NCBI RefSeq assembly: GCF_020616515.1
Contig: NZ_CP085135.1
Span: 2,418,001 to 2,482,000, forward strand
Source of the DNA: Mesorhizobium sp. PAMC28654
GTDB lineage: Bacteria > Pseudomonadota > Alphaproteobacteria > Rhizobiales > Rhizobiaceae
Reading direction: 5' to 3'
Length of the DNA: 64,000 nt
Below are positions 16,578 through 25,361 of this stretch, one piece after another. The translations under genes were made by a program, and so were the position numbers. The notes beneath the pieces were generated by a model. The model did not search any database. It was not told the origin of the DNA and was given only the letters and a program-made list of their open reading frames with translations. The number at the start of each line of letters is the position of its first letter. Position 1 is the stretch's first letter.

Positions 16578-17631
16578 GAGCAAAATCCGAGCGGATAGAA
16601 TCGATAGGGGTTTCGTTGGGATTGGAAATCTGATTCAGCATATCTGCTGGATTCGGAGGCCGGCATGGCATGGCGAAATCCTTATCGGAAGATTTGCGGG
16701 CTCGGGTGGTCGCAGCGGTTGATGGCGGCCTGTCGCGACGGGCGGCAGCGGCGCGATTTGGCGTGGCGGCGGCAAGCTCGGTGCGTTGGGTCCGGGAATG
16801 GCGCGAGACCGGAGCCACCTGCGCAAAGCCGCAGGGCGGCGACAGGCGGTCCCACCGCGTTGAAGCGTATCGCGACATCATCCTGGCGGCGATCGAGAGG
16901 CGGGTGGACATCACGCTGGTCGAACTCGCCGAGTTGCTGCGACAGGAGCATGGCGCGTCGTTTGCGACGAGCACGATCTGGCGGTTTCTCGATCGTCACT
17001 CCATGACCTTCAAAAAAAACGGCGCACGCCAGCGAGCAGGAGCGGCCAGACGTGGCGGCGCGACGAAACGCCTGGTTCGACGCCCAGCCCGATCTTGATC
17101 CCGAGCATCTGGTCTTCATCGACGAGACCGGAGCCTCGACAAAGATGGCTCGACTGCGGGGGCGCACGAAGCGCGGGATGCGGTGCCGATCGCCAATCCC
17201 GCATGGCCATTGGAAGACGACGACGTTCACCGGCGCCCTGCGCCTCACTGGCATGACCGCGCCAATGGTCCTGGACGGCCCGATGACTGGCGAATGGTTT
17301 GTCGCCTATGTCGAGCAGGTTCTCGTGCCGACGCTGCGGCCCGACGATGTCGTGATCCTCGACAACCTGCCGGCGCACAAAAGCGCAGCCGCCCGTGTGG
17401 CGATCGAAGCAACCGGCGCAAGGATGATGTTCCTCCCGCCCTATTCCCCCGACTTCAACCCGATCGAGAACGCCTTTTCCAAGCTGAAATCGATTCTACG
17501 CAAAGCCGCCGCACGAACCGTCGCGGAATTGTGGGATACCATCAGCGCCGCACTGCCTTGCTTCACACCAACCGAGTGCGCCAACTACTTCGCCGCAACA
17601 GGATATGAGCCGGAATGATCAGATTCTGCTC
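16578..17631 (+). mobile_element. IS630-family insertion sequence, copy 1 of a tandem pair
   Basis: The element is 1054 bp and bounded by TA dinucleotides (16576-16577 and 17632-17633), as expected for IS630/Tc1-type target duplication at CTAG. Its imperfect terminal inverted repeats are GAGCAAAATCCGA at the left and GAGCAGAATCTGA read inward from the right. It carries one transposase gene in two frames. It abuts an apparently identical second copy head to tail with a single shared TA. Confidence 0.92.
16670..17618 (+). CDS. IS630 family transposase (two overlapping frames, copy 1)
   Basis: The first frame (16670-17098, 142 residues) encodes an HTH region (LSRRAAAARFGVAAASSVRW) and a second winged helix. 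The second frame (reading to 17618) carries the DDE catalytic core: VFIDETGAS, VILDNLPAHKS and YSPDFNPIENAFSKLK. The frames differ by +1 and can join at an A8 run (17012-17019): with seven As the reading is MTFKKTAHAS and the product is about 315 residues, a normal IS630 length. Whether this is programmed slippage or an inactivating mutation is not settled. The same A8 is present in copy 2. Confidence 0.88.
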
Positions 17632-17633
17632 TA

Positions 17634-18687
17634 GAGCAAAATCCGAGCGGATAGAATCGATAGGGGTTTCGTTGGGATTGGAAATCTGATTCAGCATATC
17701 TGCTGGATTCGGAGGCCGGCATGGCATGGCGAAATCCTTATCGGAAGATTTGCGGGCTCGGGTGGTCGCAGCGGTTGATGGCGGCCTGTCGCGACGGGCG
17801 GCAGCGGCGCGATTTGGCGTGGCGGCGGCAAGCTCGGTGCGTTGGGTCCGGGAATGGCGCGAGACCGGAGCCACCTGCGCAAAGCCGCAGGGCGGCGACA
17901 GGCGGTCCCACCGCGTTGAAGCGTATCGCGACATCATCCTGGCGGCGATCGAGAGGCGGGTGGACATCACGCTGGTCGAACTCGCCGAGTTGCTGCGACA
18001 GGAGCATGGCGCGTCGTTTGCGACGAGCACGATCTGGCGGTTTCTCGATCGTCACTCCATGACCTTCAAAAAAAACGGCGCACGCCAGCGAGCAGGAGCG
18101 GCCAGACGTGGCGGCGCGACGAAACGCCTGGTTCGACGCCCAGCCCGATCTTGATCCCGAGCATCTGGTCTTCATCGACGAGACCGGAGCCTCGACAAAG
18201 ATGGCTCGACTGCGGGGGCGCACGAAGCGCGGGATGCGGTGCCGATCGCCAATCCCGCATGGCCATTGGAAGACGACGACGTTCACCGGCGCCCTGCGCC
18301 TCACTGGCATGACCGCGCCAATGGTCCTGGACGGCCCGATGACTGGCGAATGGTTTGTCGCCTATGTCGAGCAGGTTCTCGTGCCGACGCTGCGGCCCGA
18401 CGATGTCGTGATCCTCGACAACCTGCCGGCGCACAAAAGCGCAGCCGCCCGTGTGGCGATCGAAGCAACCGGCGCAAGGATGATGTTCCTCCCGCCCTAT
18501 TCCCCCGACTTCAACCCGATCGAGAACGCCTTTTCCAAGCTGAAATCGATTCTACGCAAAGCCGCCGCACGAACCGTCGCGGAATTGTGGGATACCATCA
18601 GCGCCGCACTGCCTTGCTTCACACCAACCGAGTGCGCCAACTACTTCGCCGCAACAGGATATGAGCCGGAATGATCAGATTCTGCTC
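17634..18687 (+). mobile_element. IS630-family insertion sequence, copy 2 of a tandem pair
   Basis: This copy has the same 1054-bp length, ends and internal sequence as copy 1, at an exact offset of 1056 bp (element plus one TA). It is flanked by TA at 17632-17633 and 18688-18689. I saw no difference from copy 1 by eye, so the duplication is recent. Its right flank resumes the interrupted adenylation gene. Confidence 0.92.
17726..18674 (+). CDS. IS630 family transposase (two overlapping frames, copy 2)
   Basis: This copy reads identically to the transposase in copy 1. The HTH frame covers 17726-18154, and the DDE frame ends at 18674 with VFIDETGAS, VILDNLPAHKS and the NPIEN glutamate. The A8 run is at 18068-18075. 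Identity of both copies at the slip site means that any single-base mutation predates the duplication, or that the site is a functional recoding signal. Confidence 0.88.
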
Positions 18688-19038
18688 TAGAGCGGCGTCG
18701 ACGAGGTTAGCGCCATGTCGATCGATCAGCAGCACGTCGGGACGGGCTTGATCGAGGATCGCCGCCAATCGCTCGGCGGGGGCCTTCAGACTGAGCGGAA
18801 TATAAGCCGCGCCAGCCCACGCTGCGCCCATTACGGCGATGAACGCGCCGAGACTGCGCGAGCCGAGAATGGCGATCCGCTCCGCCCTTTGTTCGACCAG
18901 CCAACTGCCTAGCCGCCCCGCATTTTCCGCGAACTGAGAATAATTGAGCGTACCGCCATCGGCAGCCGCGGCGAGCGCGTCGGGCCGGATCGCGGCGTGG
19001 TCGGAGACGATCGTGGCAAAGGTCAATGAAGCCCCCAA
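18688..19038 (-). pseudogene. DltA/NRPS-like amino acid adenylation gene, 5' fragment
   Basis: This is the N-terminal about 116 residues of the interrupted adenylation enzyme. It shows 'TLNYSQFAENAGRLGSWLVE', 'RIAILGSRSLGAFIAVMGAAWAGAAYIPL' (A1/A2 core region) and 'VLLIDRHGANLVDA', after which the IS begins. No ATG is in frame. TTG at 19038 or at 19026 (after GGGGGCTTCA) may be the start. In the intact gene the product would be about 520 residues, the usual DltA size. Confidence 0.83.
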
Positions 19039-19177
19039 ACTGTCGTCGCGCGGTGGGAGTTCATATCAAACCATATTCATTTTAACGCGACGTAAAACCG
19101 GAATGAAACTCATGCCGGTCAGGTGCGCAGATAGTTTTGCAGGCGGCTGTTCGTGTGGAGAGCGGCAGCTATCCTCT

Positions 19178-20173
19178 TCAAGCCGCCCGCGCCCTGCTCC
19201 TAAAGCTCCGCATCAGTCCCTTCGGCAAGAACAGCATCGCCAGGATAATCGTCAGCCCCGAAATCACCGGATGATAATCTGGCACCACGATGCGGGCGAG
19301 GTCGAACACCGCGTACATGACGAAGACGCCGAGGATCGGGCCGAGCAGCGTGCCGGTGCCGCCGACCACTGTCATCATCAGCGGCAGCAGCATCCAGTCG
19401 AGGTCGGACACCGAGTCCGGGCCGACATGGAAGATGTAATAGGTGTAGAGGCTGCCGGCGATGAAGGCGATGAAGGCGCTGCCGGCGAAGGCGGCGACCT
19501 TGACCCTCAGCGTGTCGATGCCGTTGGCCGAGGCCGCCATCTCGTCGTCGCGCACCGCGATCAGCGCCAGTCCGTATCTTGACCGCATCAACAGGTGGAT
19601 GGCGAGCGCGGTGCCCACCATCAGGCCGAGCCCGACCAGATAGTGCGGCAACAGCGTGTCGAAGGTGCTGGCCGGCGCGATGATGCCGAAGGCGCCACCG
19701 GTGAAGTCGCCGCCATTGATGAACATCACCTTGACGATCTCGCCGAAGCCCAGCGTGCCCAACGCGAAATAGTCGCCACGCAGTTTGGACAGGAGCGGCA
19801 GGCCGATGATGACGGCCGCGACCGCCGCGACAAGGCCACCCAGCACCATGGTCACCGGATCGAAATAGTAGATGCGCGGCCAGGCATCATAGAGCGAGCC
19901 CCAGAGATAGTTGCCGCTCCACAGGATGGCGGTGGTGTAGGCGCCCAAGCCGAAGAAGGCATGGTTGCCCAGGCTGATCTGGCCACCGAAGCCGGCGACC
20001 AGGTTCCAGCCTTGAGCCATTATGGCGTAGATGAAGACGAAGAACAGGAAGGAGAAGGCGTAAGAGTCGATCGCACCGGGCAACAGCGGCACCAGCGCCA
20101 GGGCCGCGACGACGACAATGGCGATCCATGTCCAGGCTTGTTTGGGCAATGCTTGCTTCAACATGGCGCTCAA
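19178..20173 (-). CDS. livM: Branched-chain amino acid ABC transporter permease LivM
   Basis: This 331-residue inner-membrane permease has eight or more hydrophobic segments and LivM-type motifs: 'WNLVAGFGGQISLGNHAFFGLGAYT', 'GDYFALGTLGFGEIVKVMF' and 'YGLALIAVRDDEMAASANGID' (EAA-like loop). It should pair with LivH to form the translocation channel. Its start overlaps the stop of the truncated livH by 4 bp (ATGA), so it was the distal gene of a livHM operon. With livH cut by the IS3 element, this gene has lost its promoter and partner and is probably non-functional in transport. Confidence 0.92.
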   Translation of the reverse strand: MSAMLKQALPKQAWTWIAIVVVAALALVPLLPGAIDSYAFSFLFFVFIYAIMAQGWNLVAGFGGQISLGNHAFFGLGAYTTAILWSGNYLWGSLYDAWPRIYYFDPVTMVLGGLVAAVAAVIIGLPLLSKLRGDYFALGTLGFGEIVKVMFINGGDFTGGAFGIIAPASTFDTLLPHYLVGLGLMVGTALAIHLLMRSRYGLALIAVRDDEMAASANGIDTLRVKVAAFAGSAFIAFIAGSLYTYYIFHVGPDSVSDLDWMLLPLMMTVVGGTGTLLGPILGVFVMYAVFDLARIVVPDYHPVISGLTIILAMLFLPKGLMRSFRSRARAA

Positions 20174-20574
20174 GCCTTCTTGTAGGGCCGGCTGAACAGG
20201 CCTTCCGGCTTGAACATCAGCACCGCCAGGAACACGCCGTAGGCGATCGCGTTGGTCCAGCCGCCTGAGATGAAATACTGCACATAGGCTTCGATGAGGC
20301 CAAGGATGATGCCGCCGGCGAGCGCGCCCGCGACATTGCCGATGCCGCCCAGCGCCAGTGCCACCAGCGCCTTCAAGCTGAATATGAAGCCGGCAAACGG
20401 ATTGAACGGGAAGGTGGTCGCCACCGCGACGCCGGCGGCACCCGCCAGTGCAATGCCGATGGCGAAGGCGATGGCGTTGACACGGTGCGGGCTGATGCCC
20501 ATCAAGGTCGCCGCCTCCATGTCCTCGGACGCCGCTCGCACCGCCTTGCCGACCAGTGTCTTGCGCAGGAACAG
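20170..20574 (-). pseudogene. livH: livH, 3' fragment truncated by IS3
   Basis: The remaining about 134 residues are the C-terminal part of a LivH permease: 'LRKTLVGKAVRAASEDMEAATLMGI' (EAA loop), 'PFNPFAGFIFSLKALVALALGGIG' and 'GALAGGIILGLIEAYVQ'. A complete LivH is about 290 residues, so more than half is gone. The break is exactly at the IS end at 20575. The apparent longer frame to 20721 is IS sequence read in fusion. The missing 5' part is not on the other side of the IS. Confidence 0.9.
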
Positions 20575-20608
20575 TGGACTTGCTTCGGTAAAGTGGAGAG
20601 CGGGTTGC

Positions 20609-21469
20609 TCATTCGGCGGCGTTTCGCTCGAACTGCATCGGGCTGATGTAGTCGAGCGCGGAATGCCGCCGGATGGGATTGTAGAAGCCGTCGATATATC
20701 GGGCAATGGCGGCTTGGGCATCGGCGCGGGTAAGGAAAGAGGTGCGCCAGATCAGTTCAGTTTTCAGCGTCTTGAAGAATGTTTCGACCATGGCGTTATC
20801 AAAGCAATTGCCCTTGCCTGACATTGAGATGATGACGCCGGCGGCACGCAATTCGGCTTGGTAGTCGATAGAACAATATTGGCTGCCGCGGTCGGAGTGG
20901 TGAATGAGGCCGGGTTCCGGCTGCCGCATGACGAACGCCTTGTTGAGCGCTGCCAGAGCCAGGCTGCGGTGTAGCCGGTTGCCAGCAGCCCAGCCAACGA
21001 CCTTGCGGGCAAACAGATCGATGACGACAGCAAGGTACAACCAGCCCTCCCGCGTCCAGATGTAGGAGATGTCGGCACCCCATTTCTGGTTGGGACCAGT
21101 GGCGGCAAAATCCTGGTCGATGACATTGGGGGCAACCGGAAAGGCGTGTTCGCTGTCCGTCGTGCGCTTGAACCGCCGCTTCTGTCTTGCCTGGAGGCCA
21201 TTCTCCCGCATCAGACGCGCCGTTCGTCGCCGGCCAATGGCAAAGCCATTGTCTTGCAGTTCCCGCGTCATGCGCGGGCTACCATAGGTTCCGTTCGACA
21301 GCGCGAACGACGATCGCACATGCGCCAGCATTATCATGTCGTCGCGCTGCCGGCGGCACGCCGGCCGGCGCCCCCAGGCAAAGTAGCCGCTCGGGCTGAC
21401 ACCCAGCGTCGCGCACAAACGGTCCACAGGGAAATCCTTCTTCGCCTGGTCGATGAGCGCGAACCTCAC
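20609..21469 (-). CDS. IS3 family transposase OrfB (DDE integrase domain)
   Basis: This is the 286-residue catalytic part of an IS3 transposase. It has an HTH_21-like N-terminus (YGSPRMTRELQDNGFAIGRR) followed by an rve integrase core with the DDE residues in 'WGADISYIWTREGWLYLAVV', 'LIHHSDRGSQYCS' and 'CFDNAMVETFFKTLKTE'. The ORF is intact. It overlaps the end of orfA by 4 bp (ATGA). In this family OrfAB is usually made by -1 frameshifting between the two. Confidence 0.93.
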   Translation of the reverse strand: MRFALIDQAKKDFPVDRLCATLGVSPSGYFAWGRRPACRRQRDDMIMLAHVRSSFALSNGTYGSPRMTRELQDNGFAIGRRRTARLMRENGLQARQKRRFKRTTDSEHAFPVAPNVIDQDFAATGPNQKWGADISYIWTREGWLYLAVVIDLFARKVVGWAAGNRLHRSLALAALNKAFVMRQPEPGLIHHSDRGSQYCSIDYQAELRAAGVIISMSGKGNCFDNAMVETFFKTLKTELIWRTSFLTRADAQAAIARYIDGFYNPIRRHSALDYISPMQFERNAAE

Positions 21470-21759
21470 CGACTTCCCTCCTTGACGAAAAAAGCCGTCG
21501 CCCGTTTCAAGATATCCCGCTCCTGCCGAAGGATTTCATTCTCCCGCCGCAGCCGTTTCAATTCAGCGGCGACATCAGCATCAGGCGGACGCCCAGGATC
21601 GCCCATCTCACGATCCAGCTGCCGACCCATCCATCGCGTCAGCGTCGAGAAACCAACACCAAGATCCTCCGCGATCTGCCGCTTCGTCCGACCGCTCGTT
21701 CGCACAAGGCCAACCGCCTCCGCCTTGAACGCATCCGTAAACTGTCTCTGTTTCGTCAT
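21466..21759 (-). CDS. IS3 family transposase OrfA (HTH)
   Basis: This 97-residue protein has an N-terminal helix-turn-helix ([36 protein letters not shown]) and a C-terminal leucine-zipper-like stretch ([22 protein letters not shown]), the standard OrfA arrangement that binds the IS ends. It is intact and directly precedes orfB. Confidence 0.92.
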   Translation of the reverse strand: MTKQRQFTDAFKAEAVGLVRTSGRTKRQIAEDLGVGFSTLTRWMGRQLDREMGDPGRPPDADVAAELKRLRRENEILRQERDILKRATAFFVKEGSR

Positions 21760-21811
21760 CGAGGTCGCCTTTCATCAGAAGGAAACTCTCCACTTTTTCG
21801 GGGCAAGTCCA

Positions 21812-22390
21812 TGGCTTCTTCCTGGTCGTGCGTGACGAACAGGAAGGTGGTCTTGATCTCGCGCTGGATGGACTTCAGGAACTCCTGCATCTGCCGGCGC
21901 AATTCGAGATCGAGCGCCGCGAGCGGCTCATCCAGCAGGATCAGGCGCGGCTGGCAGATCAGCGCGCGCGCCAGGGCGACGCGCTGGCGCTGGCCGCCGG
22001 AAAGCTGCGCCGGAAACCGGTCGGCAAAAAGCCCGAGCTGGACGAGTTCCAAGGCTTCCGCGACGCGGCGGGCAATCTCCTTGCGCGGCACGTGGCGAAC
22101 CGAAAGCCCGTAGCCGACATTGCCGGAAACGGTCAGGTGCGGAAACAGCGCATAATCCTGAAACACGGTGTTGAAGGGCCGCCGGTTGATTGGCATGCGG
22201 CTGATATCCTGACCGTCTAGCCGGATTTCGCCCGCTGTCAGTGGCTCGAGCCCGCCGATGAGCCGCAGGACCGTGGTCTTGCCTGAGCCGGATGGTCCTT
22301 GATCGAAAGGTCGATGTCGTGCAGCACGGGAACCGTGCCGTAGGATTTCGAGACGGACCGTAGCGTAAGCAGGTCGGTGTTCTGGTTCAT
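21812..22390 (-). pseudogene. PotA-like ABC transporter ATP-binding gene, frameshifted and 3'-truncated
   Basis: Reading from the ATG at 22390 gives '[20 protein letters not shown]' then '[12 protein letters not shown]', a normal PotA-type start. The frame is then lost, and '[19 protein letters not shown]' (Walker A) continues in another frame. Roughly eight residues expected between IKD and GPSG are missing, so a small out-of-frame deletion is likely. Downstream are [13 protein letters not shown] (Q-loop), [16 protein letters not shown] (signature), [12 protein letters not shown] (Walker B) and [10 protein letters not shown], where the IS3 cuts the gene. The whole C-terminal TOBE domain is lost. 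It is adjacent to, and co-directional with, a PotD-like binding protein gene. Confidence 0.88.
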
Positions 22391-22461
22391 TGGATACTCT
22401 CGACGTGCGCTTTTCGGCGGTCCGGAATGCCCGAACCGCCGGGTCCTTCAAATGCCAGGGA

Positions 22462-23487
22462 TCAGGGCGTGGCCTTGACCTCGTTCCACATGTCCGAACG
22501 CTTCAGCGGATCCTCGACATTGTTCAGCCAGACCAGCTTGTCGTTGCCGCCGGCGCTGCTGGATTCGGTCACGGTGTTGCCGAAGCCGGTGCGCTCGGAC
22601 AGCGTGCCGCTGACCTCTTTGCTCAGCATGAAGTTGATCCATTTCTCGGCGGCATCGTTGTCGCGGACGCCTTTGGAAATGACCCAGTTGTCGAGCCAGG
22701 CAAGTGCGCCTTCGCTCGGATTGACGTAGGCGACATGGGCGCCGACCTTCTGAAGCGCCTTGACCTGCTGCTGGCCGTAATTGGCCCAGATCAGCGCGAC
22801 GTCATTGTTCTGGAAGATCTGCTGGGCTTCGTCGGCGGTGGTGTAGAAGCTCAACACGTTGCGCTTCAGCTCAACCAGCTTGGCCTTGACCGCCGCCATC
22901 TGCTCTTCGTTGAGGTTGAACGGATCCTTGTAACCGAGCGTCAACGCGGTGAACGAGAAATTGTGCTCGCCGTTGTCGTAGGCCAGCACCTTGCCCTTGT
23001 ATGCCGGGTCCCACAGGACCGACATCGAGGTCGGCGCGGGCTTCACCTTGTCGGTGTCGTAGATCAGGCCGATCGAGTCGAAGCAGAACGGAATGCCGTA
23101 GACCTTGCCGTCCTTGGTGACGCCGCTGACCGACGTCAGATCGCGGAAGCGCGGCAGCACCTCTTTCTGGTTGGGGAGCTTTGCCACGTCGATCGGCGAC
23201 ACGAGGTCGGCCTTGATGTAGCGCTGCAACTGGGCGGTGTTGACGGCGAAGACGTCGAAGTCCTGCCCTTCGCTGCCCTTGATCTTGGCCCAGATCTCGT
23301 CATCGCTGCCGATGAAAACAACGTCGACGCCGATGCCGGTCTTGGCCGTGAAGTCCTTGACCCAGTCCGCGTCCGCGTAGCCATCCCAGGCCAGCACACG
23401 AAGGTTTGCCGCAAACGCCGCCGAGGTCATCAGACCGATGCCCAGGCCGATCGTGGCCATTTTCAGAAACAGTCTCTTCAGTCCCAT
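22462..23487 (-). CDS. Extracellular solute-binding protein, PotD/PotF (spermidine/putrescine) type
   Basis: This protein of about 341 residues has a signal peptide ([19 protein letters not shown] then MTSAAFAA) and a type II periplasmic binding fold: '[18 protein letters not shown]', '[16 protein letters not shown]', '[17 protein letters not shown]' and '[15 protein letters not shown]'. The ATG at 23487 has GGGAGA 8 bp upstream and is preferred over the longer frame. It belongs to the polyamine-type binding protein family. Its ATPase partner next door is a pseudogene and no permeases are present, so it is probably an orphan. Confidence 0.87.
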   Translation of the reverse strand: MGLKRLFLKMATIGLGIGLMTSAAFAANLRVLAWDGYADADWVKDFTAKTGIGVDVVFIGSDDEIWAKIKGSEGQDFDVFAVNTAQLQRYIKADLVSPIDVAKLPNQKEVLPRFRDLTSVSGVTKDGKVYGIPFCFDSIGLIYDTDKVKPAPTSMSVLWDPAYKGKVLAYDNGEHNFSFTALTLGYKDPFNLNEEQMAAVKAKLVELKRNVLSFYTTADEAQQIFQNNDVALIWANYGQQQVKALQKVGAHVAYVNPSEGALAWLDNWVISKGVRDNDAAEKWINFMLSKEVSGTLSERTGFGNTVTESSSAGGNDKLVWLNNVEDPLKRSDMWNEVKATP

Positions 23488-23539
23488 TGTCATTCTCCCA
23501 TTATCGTTGTCGTGAACCGCAGTCTTCGGACCTTTGCCG

Positions 23540-24538
23540 TCACAGCTGGGTGACGGTGACCAGCCCCTCGTCCGGCACCGACTCCATCCGGTTGCGCAGT
23601 GGCTTGCCGAATTCCTGTGCCTGGATTTCATACTCGTCGCCGGGAGCCGTCTGGACGCCGGAGGCGTAGCTCATCACCGCCGCGCCGAAGAAGTAGGCGT
23701 GCAGGTCGCCCGGACGGCGATGCATCGGGTAGCGGAAATGGTAGTGTTCGAGATTGGCGATCGAATGCGACATGTGCGCCTCGCCCGACAGGAACTCCTG
23801 TTCCCAGATGACGGCGCCATTACGCGTGATGCGGGAATGGCCACGCACTTCGTTCGGCAGCTCGCCGATCAGCAGTTCCGGGCCGATCGAGCAGGACCGA
23901 AGCTTGGAATGAGCGAGATAGAGATAGTTTTCGCCCTCCGTCACATGGTCGGAATATTCGTTTCCGAGCGCGTAGCCGATGCGATAGGGATGGCCGTCCG
24001 GCCCGTTGAGATAGAGCCCGACGATCTCGGCTTCCTCGGCCCCGGCCTTCGCGAATGCCGGCATCGGCAGCGGCGCGCCGGGGGGCACGACGCAGGTGCC
24101 GACGCCCTTGAAGAACCACTCGGGCTGGATGCCGATCTTGCCGGTGCCGGGCTTGCCGCCCTCCAGCCCCATGCGGAAAATCTTGAGGGAATCAGATTCC
24201 GTTGCACCCTCGCCATGGGTCAGCACATGCATCTGGTTGCGCGCGGCCGCACTTCCCGTGTGGGTCAGGCCCGTGCCGGTGACGAGGAATCGCGCCGGCT
24301 CGGCGTGATCGACGGGGGCCAGCACACGGCCTTCGCTCAAAAGCTTGTCATAATCGATCTGCTCGGCAGTCGTGCGCTCCTCGACAAGCGTCTCGATGGA
24401 GACGCCTCGGGCGATTGCGGCTTCCGCCAGTTCCAGGACGGTGTTCGTTCCCTCGAGCGGGTGTAGATGGTCGCCATATTCGGAAACACGGCCGACGCGC
24501 CGGCTTCCATCGGGCATTTTGAATTGAACAAGACGCAT
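23540..24538 (-). CDS. GguC/AraD1 family protein (fumarylacetoacetate hydrolase fold), probable 2-keto-3-deoxy sugar acid dehydratase
   Basis: The product is 332 residues. The N-terminus MRLVQFKMPDGSRRVG and the body ('RFLVTGTGLTHTGSAAARNQMH', 'GIQPEWFFKGVGTCVVPPG', 'GYALGNEYSDHVTEGENYLYLAHSKL', 'FLSGEAHMSHSIANLEHYHF') match the AraD1/GguC group of the FAH superfamily. That group is linked with L-arabinose and galactose use in rhizobia and agrobacteria. In this operon it would convert a 2-keto-3-deoxy sugar acid to an alpha-ketoglutarate-semialdehyde-type product after the IlvD-type dehydratase. The longer frame to 25000 only runs back through the SDR gene. The ATG at 24538 is used. Confidence 0.85.
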   Translation of the reverse strand: MRLVQFKMPDGSRRVGRVSEYGDHLHPLEGTNTVLELAEAAIARGVSIETLVEERTTAEQIDYDKLLSEGRVLAPVDHAEPARFLVTGTGLTHTGSAAARNQMHVLTHGEGATESDSLKIFRMGLEGGKPGTGKIGIQPEWFFKGVGTCVVPPGAPLPMPAFAKAGAEEAEIVGLYLNGPDGHPYRIGYALGNEYSDHVTEGENYLYLAHSKLRSCSIGPELLIGELPNEVRGHSRITRNGAVIWEQEFLSGEAHMSHSIANLEHYHFRYPMHRRPGDLHAYFFGAAVMSYASGVQTAPGDEYEIQAQEFGKPLRNRMESVPDEGLVTVTQL

Positions 24539-24570
24539 GAAATTCCCTTCCTCCTTCAGGGCTGTCCGGG

Positions 24571-25350
24571 TCACACCCAGCCCCCGTCGACGATGAACTG
24601 CTGGCTGGTGCACATGCGGCTGTCGTCGGCGGCGAGGAACAGCGCCATACGCGCGATATCCGAAGACTGCAGCCGGTCGGGCAGGCACTGCCTTTCCTCG
24701 ATCTGGCGCTCTCCGGCCGGAGTCAGCCACAGGCGCATCTGGCGCTCGGTCATGACCCAGCCCGGCACCATGCAGTTGACGCGGATGCGCTCCTGCCCGA
24801 GCTCGCGGGCAAGCGCCCGCGTCATGCCGTAGACAGCGGCCTTCGCGGTGACATAGGCCGGGCAATCCGGATCGCCGACCATCCAGGTGATGGAGCCGAA
24901 ATTGATGATCGAGCCGCCGCCCTGTGCGCTCATCTGCGGGCGCACGGCTTGCGCGGCAAAGAACTGGTGGCGAAGGTTGACCGCCATGCGATCGTCCCAA
25001 TAGGCGACGGTCACATCCTTGGTCTGATGACGATCATCGCTGCCCGCATTGTTGCAGAGGACCTGGATCGGACCATTGTGCTGCATCGCCTGCGTGGCGG
25101 CCGCCTGCAAGGCCTCGATGTTGCGCAGGTCGCACGGGATGAACAGCGGTGCTGCGTGGCCCTCCGCCGCGATCGCGTCGACGACCCGCCTTGAAGGCTC
25201 CTCGGCCAGGTCGACGAAGGCAACGCGGCTCCCTTGGGCGCAGAAGTGGCGCACCAGGCTTTCGCCGATGCCGCTGCCACCGCCGGTTATGAAGACGCTG
25301 CGGCCCTTGAGGCTGGGGTAGATTGCGTAGCTTTTGGCTTCGTCAGTCAT
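24571..25350 (-). CDS. SDR family oxidoreductase, probable sugar dehydrogenase
   Basis: This 259-residue classical SDR has TGGGSGIG (about residues 21-28), 'CDLRNIEALQ', CNNAG, a catalytic Ser in 'INFGSITWMVG', YVTAK and 'SQQFIVDGGWV'. It lies 11 bp downstream of the IlvD-type dehydratase gene and 32 bp upstream of the GguC gene. In this setting it most likely oxidises an aldose to its lactone, the first step of a non-phosphorylative pentose pathway. The exact sugar is inferred from the neighbours only. Confidence 0.85.
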   Translation of the reverse strand: MTDEAKSYAIYPSLKGRSVFITGGGSGIGESLVRHFCAQGSRVAFVDLAEEPSRRVVDAIAAEGHAAPLFIPCDLRNIEALQAAATQAMQHNGPIQVLCNNAGSDDRHQTKDVTVAYWDDRMAVNLRHQFFAAQAVRPQMSAQGGGSIINFGSITWMVGDPDCPAYVTAKAAVYGMTRALARELGQERIRVNCMVPGWVMTERQMRLWLTPAGERQIEERQCLPDRLQSSDIARMALFLAADDSRMCTSQQFIVDGGWV

Positions 25351-25361
25351 GGCGCGTCCGT

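Larger units (their letters stand above)
20575..21811 (-). mobile_element. IS3-family insertion sequence
   Basis: The element is 1237 bp with 26-bp imperfect terminal inverted repeats. Both ends begin TGGACTTGC and share AAGTGGAGAG ten bases further in, with about four mismatches between. It carries orfA and orfB on the minus strand. The left flank is livH and the right flank is a PotA-like ATPase gene. There is no target-site duplication (left ...ACAG, right TGGC...), so the two flanks were not originally adjacent. Confidence 0.9.

Noticed and set aside
16670..18674. Reading the IS630 pair as a composite transposon
   Set aside because: The copies abut with a single TA and carry no passenger DNA between them.
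18619..18687. C-terminal extension of the adenylation fragment (ALEQNLIIPAHIL)
   Set aside because: It is read-through into the IS630 right end, not gene sequence.
20170..20721. Apparent 183-residue LivH variant
   Set aside because: Its N-terminal about 50 residues are IS3 sequence read in frame; only the part up to 20574 is livH.
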